Below are positions 13,818-24,132 of a stretch of 33,763 nt of DNA, one piece after another. The stretch is from contig JAGCWE010000040.1 of the NCBI GenBank assembly GCA_017962005.1, positions 1-33,763 on the forward strand, given 5' to 3'. Position numbers and translations under genes: made by a program. The notes beneath the pieces were generated by a model. That model was not told the origin of the DNA. It made no database searches and saw only the letters and a program-made list of their open reading frames with translations. Position 1 is the first letter of the stretch; every line of letters starts with the position of its first letter. Source of the DNA: Paludibacteraceae bacterium (GTDB lineage Bacteria; Bacteroidota; Bacteroidia; Bacteroidales; Paludibacteraceae).

Positions 13818-16284
13818 AAGACACATCATACTGTCCGTTTGTCTGCTGTGCCTGTCCGTTCTTCTCCATGCGGAACGGACAACGCGCATCTACGGCTACG
13901 TGCTGGACCGACAGAACGTGGGCATCGAACTGGTGAACGTGTATCTCGACGACGGCGTGACCGGCACGACCACCAACAAGAACGGCTACTACACCCTCAC
14001 CATACCGATGCAGGACACCGTGTGCCTGACCTTCTCCTTCCTGGGTTACACCACGCTCAAGCAATACGTCTATACGACTCAGGACGTGATGAACATCAAC
14101 GTGGTGATGCAGGAGGAGACCACCGCCCTGAACGAGGTGGAAGTGCGCGGCATACAGAAGCAGCAGGGCATGATGGACAACACCTCCACTGAAATCATCC
14201 ACCTGATGCCGGACGCTACGGGCGGGTCGATAGAGAGCCTGCTCATCACCTTTGCGGGCGTGAACCAGAACAACGAACTGAGCACCCAGTACAACGTACG
14301 CGGCGGCAGTTTTGACGAGAACTCGGTGTATGTGAACGGCATGGAGATCCATCGTCCTCTGCTCTTGCGCAGCGGGCAGCAGGAAGGACTAAGTTTCGTC
14401 AATCCCGACATGGTGGAGTCGGTGAGCTTCTCCGCAGGCGGCTTCACCGCCGAATACGGCGACAAGATGTCCAGCGTGCTGGACATACGCTACAAACGCC
14501 CCACACGCTTCGAGTCGTCACTGAGCCTGAGCCTGCTTGGCGCCAACGCCTACATCGGCTGGGGCGACAGCCTGCAGAGCCAGATGCACGGCATACGCTA
14601 CAAGACAAGCAAGTACCTGCTGGGCGCGCTGCCCACATCGGGCAACTACCAGCCCAACTACTTCGACTACCAGACAAAGATGACGTGGACGCTTCCGAAG
14701 CAGTGGCAACTGGCTCTTCTGGGCAACTTCTCGCTGAACAACTACACGTTCCTGCCCGACTCGGAGAGCGAGGGCTTCGGCACCTACACGCAAGCGATGA
14801 ACCGCACCATCTACTACGAGGGTAAGGAGAAAGACCGCTTCCTGACCACTTTCGGCGCACTGACCGCCTCGCGGCAATACAAACTCAATCAATCGACCTT
14901 GGATATAGGATTCACGCTCAACGGGTTCTACACGCGGGAGCAGGAGACCTACGACATACTCGCCGACTATATACTTTCCGAGCAATCGTTAGGAGGTAAC
15001 AAGGCAACCGCCTCCAAACCCGGCGAATTGTCGAACGACAGCATTGGCGACAAGAATGTGATAGCGGAGGGTATGAACCACGAGCACGCCCGCAACCAAC
15101 TGCAGGCAGGCGTGATAGCCCTTGCCCACAGCGGTCAGTGGCAATACGCGCGCAACACCCTCTCGTGGGGTCTGCAAGGGCAGGCTGAACTGATAAGCGA
15201 CCGCATCAGCGAATGGGAGTGGCGCGATTCGGCGGGATACTCAATGCCCGACGACAACCGCACGATGCAACTGTTCTACACGCTCAAAGGCGAGAACCAG
15301 ATGCGCAGCGCACGCATCGAAGCCTACGTGCAGGACGCATACAAATGGAACACCGAACTGGGCAGCGTCATCCTGACGGGCGGCGTACGGCTCAACTGGT
15401 GGAACTTCACCGGCGAGACACTCGTCTCACCCCGCGCCAACGTGGTCTGGTTCACAGGCAAGCAACGCGACATCGCCCTCCGGTTCGGTACGGGCCTGTA
15501 CTACCAGGCACCTTTCTACAAAGAGCTGCGCGACACCCTCACGACCAACGGCGTGACACGTATCGTACTGAACGACAGCCTCAAGGCGCAACGCTCGGTG
15601 CATGCCGTATTGGGCTGCGACTACTACTTCCGCGCATGGGGACGCCCCTTCAAGTTCACCACCGAACTCTACGCCAAATATACCGACCGCATGGTTTCCT
15701 ACACGGTGGAGAACGTGCGCGTCCGCTATTCGGGCAAGAACGACAGCCGCGCCTACACGCTGGGAGCAGACCTGAAACTGTACGGCGAGCTGGTTCCCGG
15801 TGTCGATTCGTGGGTCAGCTTCAGCGCGATGCGCAGCCGTATGCACATGGAGCAGGACACCTACAACCTCGGATGGTTCCCCACCCCGCAGGAACAGCGC
15901 TGGGCGGTCACGTTCTTCTTCCAGGACTATATACCCAAGTTCCCGCAGTACCGTCTGCACCTCAAGTTCATCTATTCGGAAGGACTGCCGTTCGGCTATC
16001 CCCACCGCGAGGACATGCGCTATCTGGGACACCTGTCCTCCTACAAGCGTCTGGACGTGGGTGCCAGCCGCACGTTCTCGGCACAAACCGACAAGTTCAT
16101 GCGCGGCGCCGGAGCCAAACATATCGATTCGTGGAGCATCTACTTCGAGGTGTTCAACATCGTGGGATGGAAGAACGTCAATTCCTACTACTGGATATCC
16201 GCCGCCAACGGCAACCAGTGGGCGAGCCCCAACTACCTGACCGGACGTATGTACAACCTCCGTTTTGCCGTCAATCTGAAATAA
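13810..16284 (+). CDS. TonB-dependent outer-membrane receptor with CarboxypepD_reg domain
   Basis: The 824-residue protein has a signal peptide (ILSVCLLCLSVLLHAE), an N-terminal carboxypeptidase-regulatory-like beta domain (residues about 27-105: IYGYVLDRQNVGIELVNVYL, TTTNKNGYYTLTIP), a plug (about 115-225: NNELSTQYNVRGGSFDENSV, GFTAEYGDKMSSVLDIRYKR) and a beta-barrel whose last strand ends in NLRFAVNLK. It imports a substrate through the outer membrane with energy from TonB. No SusD partner follows, so it is not a typical polysaccharide-utilisation pair; the substrate is unknown. It overlaps yggS by 8 bp and precedes mutS by 33 nt. Confidence 0.9.
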   Translation: MHKRHIILSVCLLCLSVLLHAERTTRIYGYVLDRQNVGIELVNVYLDDGVTGTTTNKNGYYTLTIPMQDTVCLTFSFLGYTTLKQYVYTTQDVMNINVVMQEETTALNEVEVRGIQKQQGMMDNTSTEIIHLMPDATGGSIESLLITFAGVNQNNELSTQYNVRGGSFDENSVYVNGMEIHRPLLLRSGQQEGLSFVNPDMVESVSFSAGGFTAEYGDKMSSVLDIRYKRPTRFESSLSLSLLGANAYIGWGDSLQSQMHGIRYKTSKYLLGALPTSGNYQPNYFDYQTKMTWTLPKQWQLALLGNFSLNNYTFLPDSESEGFGTYTQAMNRTIYYEGKEKDRFLTTFGALTASRQYKLNQSTLDIGFTLNGFYTREQETYDILADYILSEQSLGGNKATASKPGELSNDSIGDKNVIAEGMNHEHARNQLQAGVIALAHSGQWQYARNTLSWGLQGQAELISDRISEWEWRDSAGYSMPDDNRTMQLFYTLKGENQMRSARIEAYVQDAYKWNTELGSVILTGGVRLNWWNFTGETLVSPRANVVWFTGKQRDIALRFGTGLYYQAPFYKELRDTLTTNGVTRIVLNDSLKAQRSVHAVLGCDYYFRAWGRPFKFTTELYAKYTDRMVSYTVENVRVRYSGKNDSRAYTLGADLKLYGELVPGVDSWVSFSAMRSRMHMEQDTYNLGWFPTPQEQRWAVTFFFQDYIPKFPQYRLHLKFIYSEGLPFGYPHREDMRYLGHLSSYKRLDVGASRTFSAQTDKFMRGAGAKHIDSWSIYFEVFNIVGWKNVNSYYWISAANGNQWASPNYLTGRMYNLRFAVNLK

Positions 16285-16317
16285 TATCCGCTTCAACCAC
16301 CTTAACACACTGCACGT

Positions 16318-18927
16318 ATGAAAGAGACACCGATGATGGAGCAGTTTCGCAAAATCAAAGAGCAATACCCTGACGCACTGCTTCTTTTCCGCTGCGGAGA
16401 CTTCTACGAGACATACGCCGAGGACGCCGTCAAGGCTTCCAAGATACTCAATATCACACTCACCCACCGCAACAACGGCGCGTCATCGTCTCCCACGGAG
16501 ATGGCTGGCTTCCCGTTCCACGCCCTGGACACCTACCTGCCCAAACTGGTGCGCGCCGGCATGCGTGTCGCCATTTGTGACCAACTGGAAGACCCCAAAC
16601 TGACCAAGAAACTGGTCAAACGCGGCGTGACTGAACTGGTGACACCCGGCCTCAACTATTCAGACGCCGCCACACCCGCAAGGGAGAACAATTTCGTCTG
16701 CTGCCTGCATTTCGCCCCTGTGTCCAAAAGCCAGCCACAACGCTTCGGCATCGCATTTCTGGACATCTCCACAGGCGAATTCCTCGCTGCGGAAGGCAAT
16801 ACGGACTACGCAGACCATCTGCTCGCGTCATTCGCCCCCAAGGAAGTCCTTTTCATCCGCGACAGGAAACAGCTGTTTGAGGAACTGTTCGGGAACAAAC
16901 ACTTCACCTACTGCCTGGAGGACTGGATGCTGACACTTGAGTCGGCTACGGACCGTCTGAACCGCCAGTTCGGCACGCAGAACATGAAAGGGTTCGGTTT
17001 CGCATCCCTTCCCGACGCCGTCATCGCGGCAGGAGGCATACTCCATTACCTGGATATGACGCAGCATCTGCAGACAGACCATATCCAGCACCTGAGCCGT
17101 ATCGAGGCTGACCGCTACGTATGGCTGGACCCGTTCACCGTCCGCAATCTTGAGCTGTTCGGTGCGCAGGCAGATGACCAACACACGCTCTTCGGCATTC
17201 TCAACCGGACAATGACCCCGATGGGAAGCCGCCTGATGCGCCGCTGGATAGGCATGCCGCTCAAGGAACTGCGCCCAATCCGGAACCGCCAGCAGGTGGT
17301 GGAATATCTGTTCCGTCATCCGGATGTCCGTGAATTGCTGGCGCAGCAGCTCAACGGTATGAGCGATGTGGAACGGCTGGTGAGCCGCCTGTCCACAGGC
17401 CGTATCAGTCCGCGCGAGATGGCCGCTCTCGCCGCAGTGCTGCAGGCTGTTGTCCCTGTCAAGCAGACGCTTGCGGAAGCGGAGGACACCCCCTACCTGC
17501 ACACACTGGGCGAACAGATATCGCCTTGTGCGGAGCTGTGCGGACGCATCCGCAAGAGCCTATCGCCCAATCCTCCCGCCATGCAAGGCCGTCCGGATAT
17601 GATTGGTCAGGGCGTGGACGAGGAACTGGACCGCCTGCGCGACATGCGCAACCACAGCAAGGACTACCTGCTGCAGATTCAGCGGAAAGAGGCGGAACGG
17701 ACCGGCATACAGAGCCTCAAGATAGGCTACACCAACGTCTTCGGCTACTACCTTGAGGTGCGCAACGCCTACAAGGACCAGGTGCCGCATGAATGGATAA
17801 GAAAGCAGACGCTCGTCAATGCCGAACGCTATGTCACCCCCGAACTGAAAGAGTACGAGGAGCAGATAATGACCGCCGACGAGAAGATACAGATTATCGA
17901 GAACCGCATCTTCACCGACCTGATGGCATACGGCGCGCAGTTCACCTCCGACCTCCAGACCGATGCCAACGTACTCGCCCAACTGGACTGCCTGCTCAGT
18001 TTCGCCCTTGTAGCAGCCGACTACCGGTACGTCTGCCCCGAAGTGAACGAGAGCCTCGTGATTGACATCAGGCAGGGCCGTCATCCGGTTATCGAACGGC
18101 ACATGCCGCCCTGGGAGAACTACATTGCGAACGACGTACGCATAGACAACGAATCGCAGCAGATTATCATGCTGACCGGCCCGAATATGGCGGGTAAGTC
18201 GGCACTGCTCCGTCAGACGGCGCTCATCACACTGATGGCGCAGACGGGGTCGTTCGTGCCTGCTGAAAGCGCGTCCATCGGACTGGTGGACAAAGTGTTC
18301 ACCCGTGTCGGGGCGAGCGACAACATCTCTTCCGGCGAATCGACCTTTATGGTGGAGATGAACGAGGCGGCGGGCATACTGAACAACCTGAGCGAGCGTT
18401 CACTGGTGCTCTTCGACGAACTGGGGCGCGGCACATCCACCTACGACGGCATATCCATCGCGTGGGCGATTGTCGAATACCTGCACGAAAACCGCTGCCA
18501 CGCAAAGACGCTGTTCGCCACCCATTACCACGAACTGAACGAGATGGAACGCACGTTCGAGCGCATCCGCAACTACAATGTGTCCGTTCGTGAGGCGGGC
18601 GGCAAAATCATTTTCCTGCGCCGCCTCGTGCCCGGCGGGTCGGAGCACAGTTTCGGTATCCATGTGGCGCAATTGGCAGGTATGCCGAAATCCATTGTGG
18701 AGCGCGCCAAAGTCATCCTCGCCGACCTCGAGGGCAAGCAGACCAACAAAGCCGGTGCCTTGCAGTCGGTGGCTCAGCGGGAAGGGCTGCAACTCTCCTT
18801 CTTCCAATTGGACGACCCTGTTCTGGAACAGGTGCGCGAGGAGGTGAAGGCACTCGACATCAACACGCTCACGCCTATTGACGCGCTCAACAAACTGGCT
18901 GAAATAAAGAAACTTGTGGGCGGATAA
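16318..18927 (+). CDS. mutS: DNA mismatch repair protein MutS
   Basis: MutS recognises mismatches and, with MutL, starts repair. The 869 residues match full-length MutS1. The mismatch-recognition domain has [16 protein letters not shown] with the Phe-x-Glu reading motif, then connector, lever ([13 protein letters not shown]) and clamp domains. The ATPase has Walker A GPNMAGKS at 621-628, the signature [11 protein letters not shown], Walker B with [13 protein letters not shown] (Asp700-Glu701) and ATHYHEL. The C-terminal dimerisation tail is present. The gene is followed after 17 nt by a transporter gene; no mutL is in the window. Confidence 0.97.
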   Translation: MKETPMMEQFRKIKEQYPDALLLFRCGDFYETYAEDAVKASKILNITLTHRNNGASSSPTEMAGFPFHALDTYLPKLVRAGMRVAICDQLEDPKLTKKLVKRGVTELVTPGLNYSDAATPARENNFVCCLHFAPVSKSQPQRFGIAFLDISTGEFLAAEGNTDYADHLLASFAPKEVLFIRDRKQLFEELFGNKHFTYCLEDWMLTLESATDRLNRQFGTQNMKGFGFASLPDAVIAAGGILHYLDMTQHLQTDHIQHLSRIEADRYVWLDPFTVRNLELFGAQADDQHTLFGILNRTMTPMGSRLMRRWIGMPLKELRPIRNRQQVVEYLFRHPDVRELLAQQLNGMSDVERLVSRLSTGRISPREMAALAAVLQAVVPVKQTLAEAEDTPYLHTLGEQISPCAELCGRIRKSLSPNPPAMQGRPDMIGQGVDEELDRLRDMRNHSKDYLLQIQRKEAERTGIQSLKIGYTNVFGYYLEVRNAYKDQVPHEWIRKQTLVNAERYVTPELKEYEEQIMTADEKIQIIENRIFTDLMAYGAQFTSDLQTDANVLAQLDCLLSFALVAADYRYVCPEVNESLVIDIRQGRHPVIERHMPPWENYIANDVRIDNESQQIIMLTGPNMAGKSALLRQTALITLMAQTGSFVPAESASIGLVDKVFTRVGASDNISSGESTFMVEMNEAAGILNNLSERSLVLFDELGRGTSTYDGISIAWAIVEYLHENRCHAKTLFATHYHELNEMERTFERIRNYNVSVREAGGKIIFLRRLVPGGSEHSFGIHVAQLAGMPKSIVERAKVILADLEGKQTNKAGALQSVAQREGLQLSFFQLDDPVLEQVREEVKALDINTLTPIDALNKLAEIKKLVGG

Positions 18928-18944
18928 CAAACCTTTTTGCACGT

Positions 18945-19988
18945 ATGACGTTACTGATTATATTACTGATAGCAACCATTGCTCTTTCCTTCCTCTGCTC
19001 GCTGCTGGAATCGACACTGATGTCCACCACCCTGAGCTATATCACCCTGCGCGAGCAGGAAGGCTACAAACCCGCCGCGCGGATGAAGCGGTACAAGACG
19101 GAGCCGGATCAGGCGCTCGCCGCCATCCTCTCGTTCAACACGATAGCCAACACCGCCGGAGCCACCGCCATCGGCCATCAGGCGACGGAGGTCTTCCATT
19201 CCCTGCCCATCGGCATTGTCAGCGCGGGTATGACGCTGCTTATCCTTGTCTGCTCTGAAATCATACCCAAGAAAATAGGCACGAGCTATTGGAAGCACCT
19301 GATGGGATTCACCTCGTCCATGATACGCCTGCTGATTGTCGTGATGTATCCCTTTGTGCTGCTGTTCCGTTGGATTGGCAGAGTGTTCCCCGAATCGGAC
19401 GAGGCGACGGTGAGCCGCGACGAGGTGGTGGCGATGGCAAGCGTCGGCGAGGAGGAAGGCGTGATTGAGGAGGACGAGAACAAGTTCATCCACAACATCA
19501 TACACATCGACGATGTCAAGGCGAGCGACGTGATGACCCCGCGCGTGGTGGCATCCATCGCAAGCGAGCAGATGACGCTCCGCGAGTACTACGATGACGA
19601 CAAGTACGACCATTTCTCGCGCATACCTGTCTATGCCGAATCGCCCGAATACATCACCGGCTACGTGCTGCGTGACGATGCGCTCGAGGACCTCGCGGAG
19701 GACAACTTCACCAAGACACTGGGCGAAATCAAGCGCCCCATACCCATCTTCAACGAGGACATGTCCATCGGCGAGATCTTCGACCTCCTGCTCAAGGAGC
19801 GCAGCAAGATTGCCGCTATCATCGACGAGTACGGCTGCTTTCAGGGCATCCTGACCATGGAGGACATCATTGAGACCATCTTCGGACTGGAGATTGTGGA
19901 CGAGAACGACGAGATAACCGACATGCAGGCGTACGCGCGCGAACGCTGGCAGCAACGCCTCAAGCGCTACAAGAAGGAGAAGAAGTGA
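18945..19988 (+). CDS. CNNM/HlyC-CorC family transporter (DUF21 and CBS domains)
   Basis: The 347-residue protein has an N-terminal DUF21 membrane domain with hydrophobic segments at about 2-22, 60-80, 85-107 and 120-140, then a cytoplasmic CBS pair (VMTPRVVASIASEQMTL, SRIPVYAESPEYITG, IAAIIDEYGCFQGILTMEDI). The domain order is that of the CNNM/CorC family, which is linked to Mg2+ or Na+ transport; the ion specificity is not visible. The C-terminal CorC_HlyC domain seen in larger members is missing, replaced by a short basic tail (RLKRYKKEKK). The stop shares one base with the start of the next gene. Confidence 0.87.
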   Translation: MTLLIILLIATIALSFLCSLLESTLMSTTLSYITLREQEGYKPAARMKRYKTEPDQALAAILSFNTIANTAGATAIGHQATEVFHSLPIGIVSAGMTLLILVCSEIIPKKIGTSYWKHLMGFTSSMIRLLIVVMYPFVLLFRWIGRVFPESDEATVSRDEVVAMASVGEEEGVIEEDENKFIHNIIHIDDVKASDVMTPRVVASIASEQMTLREYYDDDKYDHFSRIPVYAESPEYITGYVLRDDALEDLAEDNFTKTLGEIKRPIPIFNEDMSIGEIFDLLLKERSKIAAIIDEYGCFQGILTMEDIIETIFGLEIVDENDEITDMQAYARERWQQRLKRYKKEKK

Positions 19989-21703
19989 TGCTCAGTGACA
20001 AGCAGGAGATACGGTCAGTGGCGGCAATGTGTGCCTTTCTGGTTTCGCCGACACTGTTGGGGTTGATACTGGCAAGCAACATATCGTCGGCGGATTTCCG
20101 CTTTCTGGCGAACACTGCGACCGGGGATGTGATTGCCTACCTGCTCTATCTGATTGCAGGGACGGCCTGCTATGCGATGGGGCTGGCTCTGTTCCGCCGC
20201 CGCACGTTCTTCTATATCGCCACGCTGACTTTCGTGCCTGCGGGCATCGAGATTGTGCATCAGATTCTCAACGGCGCGACCACCTCACTGCTCTTTCTTT
20301 ACACGTGCGTCATTGCCGAGCCGGGCGAGTTGTGGGAACTCTTCACGTCCTATTGGTGGGTGCTGGGGACTGCTGTAGCCTTCTGGACCTCCTACCTCAT
20401 CCTCAACTATAAGTACGTCCGGAACGAGTATCTTGTCCCTGACCGCAGATGGCGTTACGGCATCGCGGCGGCGTGCCTGTTCTTCTACATACTATGCGGC
20501 AGGATGGAGCCGGTACGGCAGTCCAATCCGACCGACATCTTCCTTGAGACTGCCGAAGTGATTCGGCTCCACCGTGCTATCCGCAACGCGGACGAGACGT
20601 TGCAGGACTTCCGCTTCGGGGCGGCGTACCACGCAGAGAGTGCCTCCGACGAGCAGGACGCCGATCTCGTGCTTTTCCTTGTCGGCGAGACTTCCCGTTA
20701 CGACCACTGGCAGTTGAACGGCTATCCACGTGCCACCTCTCCCCGCCTGATGAAGCGCGGCGGACAAATCGTCACTTTCGACAGTTGCTACAGCGTCAGC
20801 AACCTCACGGCGGTCAGCGTCCCGATGATGCTCTCGCGCGCCACGCCTGCCACGCAGCAGCGGCTATATATGGAAAAGAGCCTGCCCGAAGCCTTCCAGG
20901 AGGCGGGCTACCGCACGGCGTGGATTGCCGACCAGAGTTTCACCAACGAACAGTTGCTGCGCATATCCTCCGCCTGCGATGTGTCCTACTATTTCGATGC
21001 CGGCAACAGGCTGCAGCGGTCGTTTATGGACTCGGTGCTGCTTCCGCCGCTTGCGAGGGAGTTGCAGGCCTGCGAAGGCAGGAAGGAGATGATTGTCATT
21101 CACTCCCTGGGCTGCCATTTCAAGTACTCCGCCCGTTATCCCGCCTCGTTCAGTGTCTTCACGCCCGACCTCAAGGAAAGGGACATCAGGGCGCTCATTG
21201 AGGACATGGACATCACCGGCGGCAGGCTCATACGCGACCGCATTGTGCTGAACGAGATACGCGAACTCTTTGTCAACAGTTACGACAATGCCGTGCTCTA
21301 CACCGACTGGTTCATCGACGCCGTCATTGAGCAGCTCGAGCGGACGGGCAAGCGGGCCATACTGGTCTATGTGGGCGACCACGGCGAGAACCTGCTGGAT
21401 GACGACAGGAACATGCTCTTGCATGGCTCTTTCCACGGCAGCAGCTACGAATACCATGTCCCGCTGTTCGTCTGGACGTCTTCGCAGTACCGCGAGGCGT
21501 ACCCCGGCAAGGTGCGGGCGATAGAGGCCAACAGGCACAAGGCGTTCAGCACCATGCATCTGTTCCATTCGCTGCTTGACATGGGGCATGTGCGGTTCCC
21601 CGGTTGGGAGGCGGAGCGCAGTTTCTGCTCCGACTCGTGCCGTGCGGAGAACCCCGTCATCGGCTTGGATGCCAACCTCAAGTGCAAGGAACTACCTCGA
21701 TAA
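19988..21703 (+). CDS. Phosphoethanolamine transferase / LTA-synthase-like membrane enzyme
   Basis: The 571-residue protein has about five N-terminal membrane segments (residues 10-165) and a periplasmic sulfatase-fold domain of the EptA/CptA type. Catalytic elements are all in place: VGETSRYDHWQLNGY with Glu234, SNLTAVSVP with nucleophile Thr274, and VGDHGEN with Asp464 and His465, plus HGSFHGSS and HVPLFVW. It probably transfers phosphoethanolamine to lipid A or another surface glycan, which can lower susceptibility to cationic peptides in other bacteria. The start at 19988 (ATGA overlap with the previous stop) was preferred to a GTG one codon earlier. Confidence 0.85.
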   Translation: MLSDKQEIRSVAAMCAFLVSPTLLGLILASNISSADFRFLANTATGDVIAYLLYLIAGTACYAMGLALFRRRTFFYIATLTFVPAGIEIVHQILNGATTSLLFLYTCVIAEPGELWELFTSYWWVLGTAVAFWTSYLILNYKYVRNEYLVPDRRWRYGIAAACLFFYILCGRMEPVRQSNPTDIFLETAEVIRLHRAIRNADETLQDFRFGAAYHAESASDEQDADLVLFLVGETSRYDHWQLNGYPRATSPRLMKRGGQIVTFDSCYSVSNLTAVSVPMMLSRATPATQQRLYMEKSLPEAFQEAGYRTAWIADQSFTNEQLLRISSACDVSYYFDAGNRLQRSFMDSVLLPPLARELQACEGRKEMIVIHSLGCHFKYSARYPASFSVFTPDLKERDIRALIEDMDITGGRLIRDRIVLNEIRELFVNSYDNAVLYTDWFIDAVIEQLERTGKRAILVYVGDHGENLLDDDRNMLLHGSFHGSSYEYHVPLFVWTSSQYREAYPGKVRAIEANRHKAFSTMHLFHSLLDMGHVRFPGWEAERSFCSDSCRAENPVIGLDANLKCKELPR

Positions 21704-21729
21704 CAACGAATCACCATATATTTACTATT

Positions 21730-23067
21730 ATGCAGAATTTCTTAGCAATCATCGGTGGCGGTCCTGCGGGTTATACCGCCGCTGAAAGGGCACTGAAAGC
21801 CGGAAGGCAAGTTGTAATCTTCGAGCAGGAGTCGCTGGGCGGCACGTGCCTGAACGTGGGATGCATCCCCACCAAGACCTTGCTCTACAGTGCCAAGCAG
21901 TACTTCAACGCCGTGAACGCCGACAAGTACGGAGTCCATGCCGACGCGGTCAGTTTCGACTATGCCAAGATCGTGCAGCGCAAGCAGAAAGTGGTGCGCA
22001 AGCTGGTGGCGGGTATCCGCCAGCGCCTGAAGAGCGACCTCTGCACCGTGGTCAATGCGCCCGCAAGGGTCGTTTCCCGCACCGATGAGAAGGTGGTCAT
22101 CGAGGCGAACGGCGAGCAGTACGAGGCACAGAACCTGCTCATCTGCACTGGCTCCACCAATTTCGTGCCTCCTATTCCGGGCGTGAAGGACAACCCCGCC
22201 GTATGGGACTCGACCGACGCGCTGGCGGCTACCGAGTTGCCGCAGTCGATGATTATTGTCGGCGGCGGCGTGATTGGTATGGAGTTTGCCACCCTCTACC
22301 ACGAACTGGGCGTGCCCGTTACCGTCGTGGAGGCTATGCCGCAGATTCTGCCCAACCTCGACCCCGACATCGTGAAGATGCTGCGCGACAAGTACGAGAA
22401 GAGCGGCATACGCATCCTCACCGACACCAAGGTGATGGCTTTGGACGGCGGCAGGGTGACGGCGCAGACCGCTGACGGAGGCGAACTGACGCTCGAGGCG
22501 GAGCATGTGCTTATCAGTGTGGGACGCCGTTCCAACCTCGTCGGACTGGAGGCGATGACCGACCTGGCAGTCAACCGCGGCATCACCGTGGACGACCGGA
22601 TGCGGACCAACCTGAAGAACGTCTATGCGGCGGGCGACGTGACGGGCAAAATCATGCTGGCGCACGTGGCGAGCCGTCAGGCGGAGGTGGCTGTCGCCGC
22701 CATGCTGGGCGAGAACGGCCAGACCATCGACTACAACGCCATTCCGTCCGTGGTCTATACCAATCCCGAGATAGCCTCCGTGGGCAGGATGGAGAAAGAC
22801 CTCGCCGAGGGCACCTATGAGGTACGCACGCTGCCGATGGCGTTCTCCGGACGCTTCGTGGCGGAGAACGAGGGCGAGATGGGGCTTTGCAAGATGCTCA
22901 TAGACAAAGATAAGCACGTGCTGGGGGTCCACATGCTGGGCAATCCCTGCTCCGAGTTCGTCGCCGCGGCGTCGTTCGCTGTACGCATGGGCTATACCGT
23001 GGAGCAGATGGAGCAGGTCGTCTTCCCGCACCCCACCGTAAGTGAGATTCTCAAAGAGATACTGTGA
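21730..23067 (+). CDS. lpdA: Dihydrolipoyl dehydrogenase
   Basis: This FAD-dependent pyridine nucleotide disulfide oxidoreductase reoxidises the lipoyl group of 2-oxoacid dehydrogenase or glycine cleavage complexes. The 445 residues include the FAD-binding IIGGGPAGYTAA (7-18), the redox disulfide GGTCLNVGCIPTK (Cys40, Cys45), the NAD-binding IIVGGGVIGMEFA, VYAAGDVTG, and the C-terminal catalytic pair in FPHPTVSE. The ATG at 21730 fits the family's usual N-terminus. No E1, E2 or glycine-cleavage genes are in the window, so its partner complex is unknown. It ends three bases before nadA. Confidence 0.93.
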   Translation: MQNFLAIIGGGPAGYTAAERALKAGRQVVIFEQESLGGTCLNVGCIPTKTLLYSAKQYFNAVNADKYGVHADAVSFDYAKIVQRKQKVVRKLVAGIRQRLKSDLCTVVNAPARVVSRTDEKVVIEANGEQYEAQNLLICTGSTNFVPPIPGVKDNPAVWDSTDALAATELPQSMIIVGGGVIGMEFATLYHELGVPVTVVEAMPQILPNLDPDIVKMLRDKYEKSGIRILTDTKVMALDGGRVTAQTADGGELTLEAEHVLISVGRRSNLVGLEAMTDLAVNRGITVDDRMRTNLKNVYAAGDVTGKIMLAHVASRQAEVAVAAMLGENGQTIDYNAIPSVVYTNPEIASVGRMEKDLAEGTYEVRTLPMAFSGRFVAENEGEMGLCKMLIDKDKHVLGVHMLGNPCSEFVAAASFAVRMGYTVEQMEQVVFPHPTVSEILKEIL

Positions 23068-23069
23068 TT

Positions 23070-23999
23070 ATGACCATTCAGGAAGAGATACGCGAACTGT
23101 GCCGGCGCAAGAACGCCGTCATTATGGCGCACTACTACCAGCGGGGCGAGGTGCAGGACGTTGCCGATTTCATCGGCGACAGTCTTGCGCTGGCCCAGCA
23201 GGCGGCTAAGACGAAGGCGGACATCATCGTGATGTGCGGCGTGCATTTCATGGCGGAGACGGCCAAGTGCCTCTGCCCCGAACGCAAGGTGCTCATTCCC
23301 GACCCGAAGGCGGGATGCAGTCTGGCGGACAGTTGTCAGGCGGCGGACCTGCGCAGGTGGAAGGAGCGGCATCCCGACTACACCGTGGTCAGTTACGTGA
23401 ACACGTCGGCGGAGGTCAAAGCCCTCACCGATGTGGTGGTGACCAGCAGCAACGCGCTGAAGATTGTCAACCAGCTGCCCGCGGACGCGAAGATTCTGTT
23501 CGGACCCGACCAGAACCTCGGCAACTACATCAATTCCATGACGGGACGCCGGATGGAACTGTGGAACGGTGCGTGCCATGTCCACGCGCGTTTCTCGGCG
23601 GAGGCGCTGATGAACCTGAAAAAGGAGCATCCCAATGCGAAGGTGCTCACCCATCCCGAGTGCAAGCAGGTGATTATCAGCCTGAGCGATGTGGTCGGCT
23701 CCACGCAGGCGCTGCTCAACTATGTGCGCGAGCACAAGGACCCGGAGTACATCATCGTCACCGAATGGGGCGTCATTCACGAGATGCAGAAGTCATGCCC
23801 TGACGTCCGCTTCATTCCCGTGCCGCCCGAGATGACCGAGGGTGTCGGATGCTCGTGCAACGAGTGCGAGTACATGCGTATGATTACGTTGGAGAAACTG
23901 CGCGACACGCTCCGCGACGAGACGAACGCCGTCGAGGTTGACCCTGTAATCGCCCGCGAGGCTGTCAGCAGCATACGCCGTATGCTGGAGATGTCGTAG
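23070..23999 (+). CDS. nadA: Quinolinate synthase NadA
   Basis: NadA condenses iminoaspartate with dihydroxyacetone phosphate to quinolinate in NAD synthesis, using a [4Fe-4S] cluster. The 309-residue product shows NAVIMAHYYQRGEVQDVADF, MCGVHFMAETAKCLCP (Cys56), HPECKQ and GCSCNECEYM, which supply the cluster ligands, plus VDPVIAREA near the end. The ATG at 23070 was chosen; a GTG at 23064 overlapping the lpdA stop is an alternative. nadB and nadC are not in the window. Confidence 0.95.
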   Translation: MTIQEEIRELCRRKNAVIMAHYYQRGEVQDVADFIGDSLALAQQAAKTKADIIVMCGVHFMAETAKCLCPERKVLIPDPKAGCSLADSCQAADLRRWKERHPDYTVVSYVNTSAEVKALTDVVVTSSNALKIVNQLPADAKILFGPDQNLGNYINSMTGRRMELWNGACHVHARFSAEALMNLKKEHPNAKVLTHPECKQVIISLSDVVGSTQALLNYVREHKDPEYIIVTEWGVIHEMQKSCPDVRFIPVPPEMTEGVGCSCNECEYMRMITLEKLRDTLRDETNAVEVDPVIAREAVSSIRRMLEMS

Positions 24000-24058
24000 C
24001 CTCTGCGGCAGGACACAAATCACTTTCAGCCTGCTTTCGATTGGCGTGGAGATACGAC

Positions 24059-24095
24059 AACGACACGACAACGAGTCGAAAACGACACGACAACG
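24059..24095. repeat. 15-bp direct repeat between nadA and the next gene
   Basis: AACGACACGACAACG occurs at 24059-24073 and again at 24081-24095, 22 bases apart start to start. A shorter related copy (TACGACAACG) precedes the first. The copies are perfect and lie in the left border of the accessory segment. Confidence 0.7.
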
Positions 24096-24132
24096 GGAGC
24101 GGGTGATATCTTAATTTTAACGGAACAGCACA

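Noticed and set aside
15213-16373. 386-codon + strand frame inside the TonB-dependent receptor
   Set aside because: An alternate-frame shadow rich in Arg and Pro; the receptor frame has all expected domains.
21742-23031. 429-codon - strand frame opposite lpdA
   Set aside because: Shadow of lpdA; no motifs.
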